Shown here one piece after another: positions 1-9,939 of a DNA stretch of 64,000 nt. The notes under the pieces are model-generated. The model saw nothing but the letters and a program-made list of their open reading frames with translations, was not told where the DNA came from and did no database searches. The translations under genes and the position numbers were made by a program. The stretch comes from Streptomyces iakyrus (lineage in GTDB: Bacteria > Actinomycetota > Actinomycetes > Streptomycetales > Streptomycetaceae), in contig NZ_JNXI01000014.1 in the NCBI RefSeq assembly GCF_000717055.1, forward strand, positions 310,001-374,000, given 5' to 3'. The stretch's first letter is position 1, and each line of letters opens with the position of its first letter.

Positions 1-446
1 GCAAGGATCTGCTGATCGTCGGAGTCCTCAAGGGCGCGGTGATGGTCATGGCCGACCTCGCCCGGGCTCTGTCCACCCCCGTCACCATGGACTGGATGGC
101 CGTATCCTCGTACGGGGCGGGCACCCAGTCCTCCGGTGTGGTGCGGATCCTGAAGGACCTCGACACCGACATCAAGGGCAAGCACGTCCTGATCGTCGAG
201 GACATCATCGACTCCGGCCTGACCCTGTCCTGGCTGCTCTCCAACCTCGGCTCGCGCGAGCCCGCATCTCTCAAGGTGTGCACGCTGCTGCGCAAGCCCG
301 AGGCCGCGAAGGTGGCCATCGACGTGGAATGGGCCGGGTTCGACATCCCCAACGAATTCGTCGTGGGATACGGCCTTGACTACGCCGAGAAGTACCGCAA
401 CCTCCCGTTCGTCGGTACGCTCGCGCCCCACGTGTACGGCGGCTGA
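1..446 (+). CDS. hpt: hypoxanthine phosphoribosyltransferase, 5' truncated
   Basis: The gene is cut by the window start; the frame reads from base 3 ([13 protein letters not shown]) to a TGA at 444-446. The enzyme joins hypoxanthine or guanine to PRPP in cytosolic purine salvage. The PRPP-binding loop is visible as [14 protein letters not shown] (about bases 187-228), with the acidic pair followed by D-S-G-x-T. The C-terminal part ([20 protein letters not shown]) is the conserved hood region of bacterial HPRTs. It lies about 190 bases before ftsH on the same strand, the usual actinobacterial tilS-hpt-ftsH order, so tilS probably lies just upstream of the window. Confidence 0.95.
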   Translation, partial: KDLLIVGVLKGAVMVMADLARALSTPVTMDWMAVSSYGAGTQSSGVVRILKDLDTDIKGKHVLIVEDIIDSGLTLSWLLSNLGSREPASLKVCTLLRKPEAAKVAIDVEWAGFDIPNEFVVGYGLDYAEKYRNLPFVGTLAPHVYGG

Positions 447-632
447 GAACCCGGCCGCGGTGCCGTGCCGGTGATCGGGAACCCCAGCGGGCGTCCCGCC
501 GTTGGAGCAGGCGTAGGCGGATCGCCAGCCGTCCCACGCGGCTACAGGTGACAATGCTGGGGTACCGTCCGAAGAACAGTCTTTATCAAACTCACTATGG
601 CAGGAGGGACGGGGCGGCACCGCTCCGTATGG

Positions 633-2672
<2,040 letters not shown>

Positions 2673-2711
2673 CCGGGCTCTCCCGGCAGGCCCACCGGCC
2701 CCGGAATGGAT

Positions 2712-2747
2712 GCCGCGCCCCCCAGGTTTTAGCCTGGGGGGCGCGGC
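2712..2747 (+). terminator. strong hairpin after ftsH
   Basis: A perfect 15-bp stem (2712-2726 with 2733-2747) closes a 6-base loop (TTTTAG) and is followed by TTT. It lies between the ftsH stop and folE, so folE is probably transcribed largely from its own promoter in the remaining 50 bases or by limited read-through. Confidence 0.85.
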
Positions 2748-2798
2748 TTTGCGCCATATCCGCGGGCCCACCGTGAAGGAACAGGAACGAGGCATCAG

Positions 2799-3404
2799 AT
2801 GACCGACCCGGTGACGCTGGACGGCGAGGGCCAGATCGGCGAGTTCGACGAGAAGCGTGCCGAGAACGCCGTGCGCGAACTGCTGATCGCGGTCGGCGAG
2901 GACCCGGACCGCGAGGGCCTGAGGGAGACGCCGGCGCGGGTGGCGCGCGCGTACAGGGAGATATTCGCAGGGCTGTGGCAGAAGCCCGAGGACGTGCTGA
3001 CCACGACGTTCGACCTCGGGCACGACGAGATGGTCCTCGTGAAGGACATCGAGGTCCTGAGCTCCTGCGAACACCATCTCGTGCCGTTCGTCGGGGTGGC
3101 GCACGTCGGCTACATCCCGTCCGTCGAAGGCAAGATCACAGGCCTGTCGAAGCTCGCCCGGCTCGTGGACGTCTATGCCCGGCGCCCCCAGGTGCAGGAG
3201 CGGCTCACCACCCAGATCGCCGACTCCCTGATGGAGATCCTGGAGCCGCGCGGCGTGATCGTCGTCGTCGAGTGCGAGCACATGTGCATGTCGATGCGCG
3301 GCGTCCGCAAGGTGGGCGCGAAGACGATCACCTCGGCGGTCCGGGGGCAGCTGCGCGACCCGGCGACCCGTAACGAGGCCATGAGCCTCATCATGGCCCG
3401 CTGA
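2799..3404 (+). CDS. folE: GTP cyclohydrolase I
   Basis: Converts GTP to 7,8-dihydroneopterin triphosphate, the first step of folate synthesis, in the cytosol. The protein has 201 residues, the normal length for the type IA enzyme. Zinc ligands are visible: Cys90 and His93 in [10 protein letters not shown], and Cys163 in [10 protein letters not shown]. The [13 protein letters not shown] segment is the conserved catalytic core. The ATG at 2799 follows a purine-rich stretch (GAAGGAAC/GGAACGAGG). The later folate genes lie on the opposite strand within 3.2 kb, so the pathway is clustered but split over both strands. Confidence 0.97.
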   Translation: MTDPVTLDGEGQIGEFDEKRAENAVRELLIAVGEDPDREGLRETPARVARAYREIFAGLWQKPEDVLTTTFDLGHDEMVLVKDIEVLSSCEHHLVPFVGVAHVGYIPSVEGKITGLSKLARLVDVYARRPQVQERLTTQIADSLMEILEPRGVIVVVECEHMCMSMRGVRKVGAKTITSAVRGQLRDPATRNEAMSLIMAR

Positions 3405-3416
3405 CGCCGCCCTGCC

Positions 3417-3905
3417 TCACACCGTCGGGGCCACCCCTGTGCCGTCGTTCTCGTCGTCCTCCGGGAGCTTGCAGACGCGTTCCAGGAAGAGGGCGGCCGC
3501 TATGACGCCGATGCCCGCGAGGACGGAGAGGCCGGCGTAGATGGCCTGGTCGCGGCGGGCGGGGATGTCGAGGGATTCCAGGAGGAAGACGCCGGTGCCG
3601 CCGTACATCCCGGCGACCAGGGCGGCGACCAGGGCGCTGGCGTGGCCGAAGACGACCGCGCGGGCCGCCATGAGGGGGTCGACGCCCTTGGCCTCGGGGC
3701 GGCGCTCGCGCTGGGCCTTGAGCCGGGCGCGGATCGAGAGCGCCGTGGCCAGCAGGATCACGGCGATCACGGCCAGGACGACGGGGGCGGCCAGGGGGAC
3801 GCTGGGGAGCGTCCCGACCGAGTTCCACAGGCGGGCGCCCGCCCAGGAGAGGACTCCGGCCACGACGAAGACGCCGGCCAGCACCCGGATACGCAGCTCT
3901 CTCAC
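3417..3905 (-). CDS. DUF3180-type membrane protein
   Basis: A 162-residue membrane protein of unknown function that resembles the DUF3180 family found next to folK in actinobacteria. Four hydrophobic helices are visible at about residues 8-28, 40-58, 84-104 and 123-142, with a basic loop (RARLKAQRERRPEAK) between the second and third. The GTG start at 3905 follows GAAGGGA. It is the last gene of the minus-strand run folB-folK, about 60 bases after the folK stop, and its stop lies 12 bases from the convergent folE stop. No catalytic motif is seen. Confidence 0.85.
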   Translation of the reverse strand: MRELRIRVLAGVFVVAGVLSWAGARLWNSVGTLPSVPLAAPVVLAVIAVILLATALSIRARLKAQRERRPEAKGVDPLMAARAVVFGHASALVAALVAGMYGGTGVFLLESLDIPARRDQAIYAGLSVLAGIGVIAAALFLERVCKLPEDDENDGTGVAPTV

Positions 3906-3964
3906 GGTGTCCCTTCGGTTCCCCCGGCGTCCGGCCCGGTTCGCGGCCGTCTTGACCTTAACGG

Positions 3965-4576
3965 CTACTCGGGCAGCCGGAGTTCCAGGTCGGTGCGGGG
4001 CGCCACGCCGTCGCGGGTGACGGCGTCCAGCAGACCGGCGACCGGGCCGCGGCCGGGCAGCTGCGCCTCGGGGTCCAGGTCGTGCCAGGGGGCCAGGACG
4101 AAGGCGCGTTCGTGGGCCCGGGGGTGGGGGAGGGTGAGCTGCGGGTCGTCGGAGACGACATCGGCGTAGGAGACGATGTCGACGTCGAGGGTGCGGGGGC
4201 CCCAGTGCTCGTCCCGGACGCGGTGGAAAGCCTCCTCGACCGCGTGCGCGCGCTCCAGGAGCGAGGACGGCGGGAGGGTGGTCTTGAGGACCACGACGGC
4301 GTTGAAGTAGGCGGGCTGGCTGCCGGGGTCCACGCCCCAGGGCTCGGTCTCGTAGACGGGGGAGACGCCCTTGACGCGGACGCCGGGCGTGTCCTCCAGG
4401 GCGTCGACGGCTCCCTGGAGGGTCTCCAGGCGGTTGCCGAGGTTGGAGCCGAGGGCGACCACGGCCCGTTTGGGGTTGGACAGGGTCGTGTCGGCGGCGT
4501 CGACCTTCTCGACGACGGAGGCGGGGACCGGCTGTACGGTCGGGTCGGTCGGACCCTTGATGAAGGGCGCGGTCAT
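3965..4576 (-). CDS. folK: 2-amino-4-hydroxy-6-hydroxymethyldihydropteridine pyrophosphokinase
   Basis: Transfers pyrophosphate from ATP to 6-hydroxymethyl-dihydropterin, the step before dihydropteroate synthase. The protein has 203 residues. An N-terminal tail of about 35 residues precedes AVVALGSNLGNRLETL, the substrate loop; the HPPK signature WGPRTLDVDIV is near residues 133-143 and is followed by HPRAHERAFVLAPW. The ATG at 4576 overlaps the folB stop by 4 bases (ATGA), so the two are translationally coupled. The N-terminal tail is longer than in E. coli HPPK and probably disordered. Confidence 0.96.
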   Translation of the reverse strand: MTAPFIKGPTDPTVQPVPASVVEKVDAADTTLSNPKRAVVALGSNLGNRLETLQGAVDALEDTPGVRVKGVSPVYETEPWGVDPGSQPAYFNAVVVLKTTLPPSSLLERAHAVEEAFHRVRDEHWGPRTLDVDIVSYADVVSDDPQLTLPHPRAHERAFVLAPWHDLDPEAQLPGRGPVAGLLDAVTRDGVAPRTDLELRLPE

Positions 4577-4932
4577 GCTCGGCTCCGGGTGATGGTGACG
4601 GTCACGTCGTCGAAGGGGACGGTGATCGGGGCGTTCGGCTTGTGGACGCAGACCTCGACCTCCTGTACTCCCTCGTGCTTCAGGCAGGCCTGGGCGATGC
4701 GCTCGGCGAGCGTCTCGATGAGGTCGACGGGCTCGCCCTGGACGACGGCCACGACCTCCTCCGCCACGATGCCGTAGTGCACGGTCTTCGCCAGGTCGTC
4801 GTCGGCCGCGGCCGGTCGGGTGTCCAGGCCGAGGACGAGGTCCACGATGAAGGTCTGGCCCTCCGCGCGTTCCTCGGGGAACACGCCGTGGTGCCCGCGG
4901 GCCTTCAGGCCGCGCAGCGCGACACGATCCAC
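4573..4932 (-). CDS. folB: dihydroneopterin aldolase
   Basis: Cleaves dihydroneopterin to 6-hydroxymethyl-dihydropterin and glycolaldehyde; also an epimerase in many bacteria. The protein has 119 residues, the family size. RGLKARGHHGVFPEERAEGQ is the conserved N-terminal motif with the substrate-binding residues. An in-frame GTG at 4941 is possible, but the only Shine-Dalgarno (GCAGGAG) overlaps that codon and lies 8 bases before the GTG at 4932, so I chose 4932 (MDRVALRG). It is coupled to folK by ATGA. folP is about 740 bases upstream, separated by a GC-rich gap. Confidence 0.95.
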   Translation of the reverse strand: MDRVALRGLKARGHHGVFPEERAEGQTFIVDLVLGLDTRPAAADDDLAKTVHYGIVAEEVVAVVQGEPVDLIETLAERIAQACLKHEGVQEVEVCVHKPNAPITVPFDDVTVTITRSRA

Positions 4933-5024
4933 GCGAATCACTCCTGCAATCGTCGGTCAGGCCGGGTCGGTGCCGTGTGCGGTCGGCACACCGGCCTCGG
5001 TCGAATCTACCTGCGCGCACGGGC

Positions 5025-5061
5025 GGGCCCGGGCCACGGGGCCCGGGCCGGCGCCGGGCCC
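5025..5061. repeat. GC-rich inverted repeats between folB and the NTF2-like gene
   Basis: Within the 236-base gap between folB and the NTF2-like gene lie two near-identical copies of GGGCCCGGGCC (5025-5035 and 5039-5049), each almost self-complementary, followed by GCCGGGCCCGGC. They can form several alternative hairpins and may end the folP transcript or attenuate entry into folB-folK. No T-tract follows, so a terminator role is only possible. Confidence 0.4.
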
Positions 5062-5168
5062 GGCAGGATTCATCCGGCGTTTCCCCTGGGGAACCCGCCG
5101 GTGCACAGGTTGGTAGCCGCCCCTACCCGGGCGTCCGTGATTCCAACCACTTCCTGCCGCCTACCCAC

Positions 5169-5675
5169 TCAGGCGGGGGTGTCGTCCTGCTCGTCCTCGT
5201 CGGTTTCGGCCAGGACGGGGGAAGCGTGGTGCGACCAGAGTTTCCACCCCACGGGCGTGCGCCGGAACACGTTGGTGGCGACCACGAGCTGCCCGACGAG
5301 CGGGCCGAGCTCCTCGCCGGCGCCCTCGGGGGCGGGGCCGCCGCTGAGGATGTTCTCGGTGCAGTTCACCAGGGCGGTGTCGCCGGTGACGGAGACGTGC
5401 ACGTCGGTGAGGAAGAACTGGATGTAGTCGGTGTTCGCCATGATCAGCGCGTACGACCGCAGGACCTCGCCGCGGCCGGTGAGTACTGGCCAGCCGGGGT
5501 GCACGCAGGAGACCACGCCGGTGTCGGCCGGGTCGTGGTAGCTCTCGTCGACGCCCAGGTCGGAGGGGGTGAGCCAGAGCGACGCCAGTTCCTCGAAGTC
5601 GCCCTGCTCCAGTGCCTCGTAGAAGGCGGTGTTGGCGGCCTCGACCTGTTCGACGTCGGTGTGCGGGGCGCTCAC
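5169..5675 (-). CDS. NTF2-like (SnoaL/DUF4440-type) protein coupled to folP
   Basis: A 168-residue protein of the NTF2-like cone fold: an N-terminal helix (VEAANTAFYEALEQGDFEELASLW), a mid segment with CVHPGWPVLTGRGEVLRSYALIM, and alternating beta strands ending GWKLWSHHASPV. No catalytic residues can be assigned, and the substrate is unknown. The GTG at 5675 has an excellent Shine-Dalgarno (AGAAGGAG, 4-base gap) and overlaps the folP stop (GTGA), so the two proteins are coupled. The longer in-frame extension to 5771 lies inside folP and is not used. The C-terminus is acidic (ETDEDEQDD). A role linked to pterin or folate is inferred from position only. Confidence 0.85.
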   Translation of the reverse strand: MSAPHTDVEQVEAANTAFYEALEQGDFEELASLWLTPSDLGVDESYHDPADTGVVSCVHPGWPVLTGRGEVLRSYALIMANTDYIQFFLTDVHVSVTGDTALVNCTENILSGGPAPEGAGEELGPLVGQLVVATNVFRRTPVGWKLWSHHASPVLAETDEDEQDDTPA

Positions 5676-6553
5676 CGGGCTCCTTCTGTGCCGGTGCGCG
5701 CCCCGGCGATGGCGCGGGCCACACGGACCGCGTCGGCCGTGGCGCGGACCTCGTGGACGCGGACCGCCCATGCGCCGGCGTGTGCGGCGAGCGCGGAGAC
5801 GGCGGCGGTGGCGGCGTCGCGTTCGCGTGCGGGCGGCGGCGGGCCGTCGGGGCCGGCGAGGACCCGGCCGAGGAAGCGTTTGCGGGAGGCGGCGACGAGC
5901 AGGGGGTGGCCGAGGGCGAGGACGCGGTCGAGACGGGCGAGGAGGGCGAGGTCGTGCTCGGCGTCCTTGGAGAAGCCGAGGCCGGGGTCGACGATGACCC
6001 GGTCGGCGGCGATGCCCCCGGCCAGGACGGCCTCCACGCGTGCGTGCAGTTCGTCGACGACTTCGGTGACGACGTCGGTGTACTCGCCCCGGACGTTGCC
6101 GCCCTGGAGGAAGCCGCGCCAGTGCATGACGACGAAGGGGGCTCCGGCGTCGGCGACGGCCGGGATCATGCGGGGGTCGGCGAGGCCGCCGCTGACGTCG
6201 TTGACGAGGGCGGCGCCGGCCGCGAGGGCCCGTGCGGCGACGGAGGCGCGCATGGTGTCGACGGAGACCGTGACGCCCTCGGAGGCCAGGCCGCGCACGA
6301 CGGGGACGACGCGGCGCAGTTCCTCGGCCTCGTCGACCCGGGTGGCTCCGGGCCGGGTGGACTCGCCGCCGACGTCGACCAGGTCGGCACCTTCGGCGAC
6401 CAGGTCGAGGCCGCGCTTGACGGCGGCCGTGGTGTCGAAGAAGCGGCCGCCGTCGGAGAAGGAGTCGGGGGTGACGTTCACGACTCCCATGACCGCGCAG
6501 CGGTCCCGTTCCGGTAGGCCCGCCACGCGCCCGCGTCCGCTCTGGTTGCTCAT
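5672..6553 (-). CDS. folP: dihydropteroate synthase
   Basis: Condenses the pterin pyrophosphate with p-aminobenzoate to dihydropteroate; the sulfonamide target. The protein has 293 residues. The two family signatures are present: MGVVNVTPDSFSDGG near residue 22 and DVGGESTRPG near residue 62, followed by SVDTMRA and NDVSGG. The ATG at 6553 has no Shine-Dalgarno but has TACGCT (6565-6560) six bases before it, fitting a leaderless mRNA. It is the promoter-proximal gene of folP-NTF2-like, with folB-folK-DUF3180 downstream. Confidence 0.97.
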   Translation of the reverse strand: MSNQSGRGRVAGLPERDRCAVMGVVNVTPDSFSDGGRFFDTTAAVKRGLDLVAEGADLVDVGGESTRPGATRVDEAEELRRVVPVVRGLASEGVTVSVDTMRASVAARALAAGAALVNDVSGGLADPRMIPAVADAGAPFVVMHWRGFLQGGNVRGEYTDVVTEVVDELHARVEAVLAGGIAADRVIVDPGLGFSKDAEHDLALLARLDRVLALGHPLLVAASRKRFLGRVLAGPDGPPPPARERDAATAAVSALAAHAGAWAVRVHEVRATADAVRVARAIAGARTGTEGAR

Positions 6554-6623
6554 ATGTTCAGCGTAGGCCCAGGCGGGGGCCGTCAGGCGTTGCGGCCCGG
6601 GCGACGGCCCCGTGGAAAGCCCC

Positions 6624-8480
6624 CTAGGCGGCCCGGACACCGCGTTCCGCGGTGCCGTGGGCGCACGGACGGTGGGCGGCCGGGCGCCGGCGGCGCAGGA
6701 AGCGCGGCAGGGGCAGGGCGAGGGTGACGAAGCCCTCGGCCTGCATGGCGGCGAAGCCGATGCGGGGCAGGTCGGCGGAGGCGCGGTAGACGACGAAGCG
6801 CGGCTCCCAGCGCGGCTGGAACTTGGCGTTGAACTTGTACAGGGACTCGATCTGGAACCAGCGGGAGAGGAAGACCAGCAGTCCGCGCCAGGCGCGCAGC
6901 ACGGGACCGGCGCCGATCTTCTCGCCGCGGGCGAGGGCAGCGCGGAACATGGCGAAGTTGAGGGAGACGCGTGCGACGCCCAGTTTGGGGGCGGCCTGGA
7001 GGGCGGCCACGATGAGCAGTTCGTTCATGCCGGGGTCGGCGGAGCGGTCGCGGCGCATCAGGTCCAGGGAGACGCCGTCGGGGCCCCAGGGCACGAAGTG
7101 CAGGATCGCTTTGAGGTCGCCGTAGGGGCCGGGGTGGTCGTCCTGCTTGTGGGCGGTGGCGATGAGGCAGTCGCCGTCGGCGGGGTCGCCGACGCGGCCC
7201 AGGGCCATGGAGAAGCCGCGTTCGGTGTCGGTGCCGCGCCAGTCGTCGGCGGCCTGCCGGATCCGCTCCAGTTCGGCTTCGCCGAGGTCACGGACACGTC
7301 GTACCCGGGTTTCGTAACCGGCGCGCTCGATGCGCTTGACCATCTGGCGCACGTTGCGCATCGCGCGGCCGGCGAGGGAGAAATCCGCGACGTCCACCAC
7401 CGCCTCGTCGCCCAGTTCGAGGGCGTCGAGCCCGGTCTCGCGGGTCCACACCTCGCCGCCGGTCTCGGAGCAGCCCATGACGGCGGGGGTCCAGGAGTGG
7501 GCCTTGGCCTCGTCCATGAACCGTTCGATGGCGCCGGGCCAGGCCTCGACGTCGCCGATCGGGTCGCCGCTGGCGAGCATCACCCCGGAGACGACGCGGT
7601 AGGTGACGGCGGCCTTGCCGCTGGGGGAGAAGACGACGGCCTTGTCGCGGCGCAGGGCGAAGTGGCCGAGGGAGTCGCGGCGCCCGTGTTTGTCGAGCAG
7701 GGCGCGCAGCTGGGCCTCGTCCTCCTCGGTGAGCCGTGCGGCGGGGTGTTCGGGGCGGAAGGCCAGGTAGATGGTGGTGACCGCGGTGAGCAGACCGAGG
7801 GCGCCGAGGGAGAAGGCGACGGTCCAGGAGGTGTTGCCCTGGTAGTCGACCGGGCCCTCGAAGCCGAACAGGCCGTAGATGACGTGGGTGATGCGGTCGG
7901 CGAGGCTGGGGTCGCCGACGATGCGCTCGCTGTGGACGCTGACGATGAGCAGCCCGAGCAGGAGCGAACCGGCGCTCATGAGGACGAAGTTGGCCAGCGC
8001 CCGCCAGCGGCTGCGCGGGTCGGGCAGCGCGTTGAACTGGTCCCGGTGGCGCAGCAGGGGTGCCAGCAGGGCCAGGGAGATCAGCATGCCCACCAGCGAG
8101 TGCCGGTAGGTGAACTGGGCGACGGCCCCGGCGGGCAGGAGCGCCACGGCGGCCCGCCAGGCCCGGCGCTTGCCGCGCTTGAGACCGTGGGCGAGCAGCA
8201 GCAACAGCACGCCGGTGCTGAGGGACAGGGCGGCGGCGAACGGGCCGAGTGCGCCGGGCAGGACCTCGGCGATGGCGTGCATGCGGCTGTGCCGGAAGCG
8301 GGGGAAGACGCCCGCGCCGATGTCCAGGACGCCCACCAGGGCGCAGGCTCTGCCGACGAGGACGGGGACGGCCTCGGGGCGTGGCCCGCGCAGTATCCGG
8401 CTCACCCGGCCCGGGCGGGCCGTACCGCTGCCGCGGCTCGGAACCTCACCCGACATTTCCTCATCTGTCCTGACAGACAT
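6624..8480 (-). CDS. MprF-like phosphatidylglycerol lysyltransferase family membrane protein
   Basis: About 618 residues. The N-terminal half has several membrane helices (for example LSTGVLLLLLAHGLK, MSAGSLLLGLLIVS, FSLGALGLLTAVTTIYLAF). The C-terminal half is a DUF2156/GNAT-like domain (LGHFALRRDKAVVFSPSGKAAVTYR to RAWRGLLVFLSRWFQIESLYKFNAKFQPRW), as in MprF, which moves lysine from Lys-tRNA to phosphatidylglycerol and lowers surface charge. The LysRS domain of mycobacterial LysX is absent. The start is uncertain among ATGs at 8531, 8480 and 8456; codons before 8456 often end in A/T, unlike the rest, which argues against 8531. An ECF-type promoter lies upstream, suggesting envelope-stress control. 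Confidence 0.85.
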   Translation of the reverse strand: MSVRTDEEMSGEVPSRGSGTARPGRVSRILRGPRPEAVPVLVGRACALVGVLDIGAGVFPRFRHSRMHAIAEVLPGALGPFAAALSLSTGVLLLLLAHGLKRGKRRAWRAAVALLPAGAVAQFTYRHSLVGMLISLALLAPLLRHRDQFNALPDPRSRWRALANFVLMSAGSLLLGLLIVSVHSERIVGDPSLADRITHVIYGLFGFEGPVDYQGNTSWTVAFSLGALGLLTAVTTIYLAFRPEHPAARLTEEDEAQLRALLDKHGRRDSLGHFALRRDKAVVFSPSGKAAVTYRVVSGVMLASGDPIGDVEAWPGAIERFMDEAKAHSWTPAVMGCSETGGEVWTRETGLDALELGDEAVVDVADFSLAGRAMRNVRQMVKRIERAGYETRVRRVRDLGEAELERIRQAADDWRGTDTERGFSMALGRVGDPADGDCLIATAHKQDDHPGPYGDLKAILHFVPWGPDGVSLDLMRRDRSADPGMNELLIVAALQAAPKLGVARVSLNFAMFRAALARGEKIGAGPVLRAWRGLLVFLSRWFQIESLYKFNAKFQPRWEPRFVVYRASADLPRIGFAAMQAEGFVTLALPLPRFLRRRRPAAHRPCAHGTAERGVRAA

Positions 8481-8551
8481 CGCATCCCGTAGTTCTGCGA
8501 GAGACCTTGGATCCGGTGCCGATTCGGGCATCCGGCGACATTGCGCCCTCT

Positions 8552-8578
8552 AGGACGGTGTCTCGTGGGGAGAGGTTC
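8552..8578 (-). promoter_or_regulatory. candidate ECF (SigE-type) promoter of the MprF-like gene
   Basis: On the minus strand GAACC (8578-8574) is followed after 16 bases by CGTCCT (8557-8552). Streptomyces SigE promoters are typified by AAC in the -35 and TC in the -10 element with a 16-17 base spacer. Transcription would start near 8545, about 65 bases before the ATG at 8480. Confidence 0.5.
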
Positions 8579-8588
8579 ACTCCCCACG
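8564..8588. repeat. 8-bp inverted repeat in the MprF-like/esterase divergent region
   Basis: CGTGGGGA (8564-8571) and TCCCCACG (8581-8588) form a perfect 8-bp inverted repeat with a 9-base spacer. It overlaps the proposed -35 element of the minus-strand gene and lies about 100 bases before the plus-strand esterase, so it could be an operator serving both. Confidence 0.4.
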
Positions 8589-8686
8589 TCAAAGCCGTTT
8601 CAAAGGCCGAGGAAAGTCCGGGACAAGCCCGTGCGAAGGTGTGCGCGGGCCGGGCCGGACAGAGAGTGCGGACAGGTAACCAACCC

Positions 8687-9823
8687 ATGGGTCTGACGAG
8701 CAACAACGTGCTGGTGCTGGCGGTGCTGTCCGCGGTGCTGCTGTTCGCCGGCACGGTCTGGCTGTGGCCACGGCTGGCCCGGCGGAGCTGGCGTGCCGTG
8801 GGCGGGCGTATCGGCCTGCTGCTGGGCACGCAACTGGCGCTGTTCGCCGCGGTGGGCCTCGCCGCCAATCAGGCCTTCGGCTTCTACGCGAGCTGGGCGG
8901 ACCTGTTCGGGCAGGAGAAGGACCAGGGCGTGGTCGTCGACCACACGCCGGGCGGCGGTCCGCTGGAGGTGACCGGCTCGCGCCCGGTGCCGGGGGCGGG
9001 CGGTGTACCGCCCCGGGCCGGTGGCCGGGTGCAGCAGGTCGAGATCGTGGGCCGTACGACGCGGATCGCCACACCCGCGTACGTCTATCTGCCGCCGGAG
9101 TACTTCCAGTCGCGGTACCGCACCCACAGGTTCCCGGCGGCCGTCGTGCTGACCGGCTATCCGGGTACGGCGTCGGCGCTGGTGGAGAAGCTCCACTATC
9201 CGCGGACGGCGCTGGAACTGGCCCGGGAGGGCCGGGCGGAGCCGATGATTCTCGTGATGCTGCGGCCCACGGTGGCGCCGCCCCGGGACACGGAGTGCGT
9301 CGACATCCCGGGCGGTCCGCAGACCGAGTCGTTCTTCGCGAAGGACCTCCCCGACGCACTGCGCTCGCACTACAGGGTGGTCGAAAAGGCGGGCGGTCTG
9401 GGCATCATCGGCAACTCCACGGGCGGCTACTGCGCGTTGAAGATCGCGCTGCACCATCCCGGTGTGTACGCCGCCGGGGCGGGCTTGTCCGCTTACTACA
9501 AGGCGCCGATCGACGCCACGACGGGCGATCTCTTCCAGGGCGACAAGGCGCTGCGCAATCGCGCCGATCTGTGGTGGTACCTCGCGCACATGCCCGCTCC
9601 CGACACGTCCCTGCTGGTCAGCAGCAGCAAGCGGGGCGAGACCAACTACCGGGACACGCTGAGGTTCATAGAGCGGGTGAAGGACACCGGGCGGACGGGG
9701 ATCTCGTCGATCGTCCTGGAAAGCGGCGGGCACAACTTCAACACCTGGCGGCGCGAGATTCCGGCGGCGCTGGAGTGGATGAGCGGGCGGCTGACCGGAC
9801 GCGGAAATGATCTTGGGAATTGA
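8687..9823 (+). CDS. membrane-anchored esterase (antigen 85/esterase D-like)
   Basis: A 378-residue alpha/beta hydrolase. Two N-terminal membrane helices (about 7-27 and 42-62) precede an external linker and the hydrolase domain. The nucleophile elbow is GNSTG with Ser244, and the catalytic His is probably in SGGHNFNTW near the C-terminus. The oxyanion region is VVLTGYPG. Antigen 85-like proteins act outside the membrane on acyl or ester bonds of wall components; the substrate here is unknown. The ATG at 8687 follows GACAGGTAACC, a weak ribosome site. It diverges from the MprF-like gene and shares its upstream region. Confidence 0.8.
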   Translation: MGLTSNNVLVLAVLSAVLLFAGTVWLWPRLARRSWRAVGGRIGLLLGTQLALFAAVGLAANQAFGFYASWADLFGQEKDQGVVVDHTPGGGPLEVTGSRPVPGAGGVPPRAGGRVQQVEIVGRTTRIATPAYVYLPPEYFQSRYRTHRFPAAVVLTGYPGTASALVEKLHYPRTALELAREGRAEPMILVMLRPTVAPPRDTECVDIPGGPQTESFFAKDLPDALRSHYRVVEKAGGLGIIGNSTGGYCALKIALHHPGVYAAGAGLSAYYKAPIDATTGDLFQGDKALRNRADLWWYLAHMPAPDTSLLVSSSKRGETNYRDTLRFIERVKDTGRTGISSIVLESGGHNFNTWRREIPAALEWMSGRLTGRGNDLGN

Positions 9824-9939
9824 GTGAGCGGGCGATTCCGGTTCTTCCCTCGTTCTGATGCCGTGTGAACGTTTCGGTGTGGTTTTGTTTTTGCGGGGTG
9901 GGTCACCATGATTCGCCTGCGCGCGGTAAGTTTCTGGCC

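Noticed and set aside
597..632. Upstream ftsH start at ATG 597
   Set aside because: It has no Shine-Dalgarno, and the extra residues ([12 protein letters not shown]) do not match the usual start of Streptomyces FtsH. It remains a weak alternative.
6612..8492. 626-codon plus-strand frame opposite the MprF-like gene
   Set aside because: It is the antisense shadow of the minus-strand gene, with no recognizable domain; the minus strand has membrane helices and a DUF2156 domain.
8609..8660. RNase P-like string GAGGAAAGTCCGG before the esterase
   Set aside because: The match is to a short conserved piece only. There is no room for a 400-base RNA before the gene at 8687, and the other conserved blocks (such as ACAGAAA) are missing.
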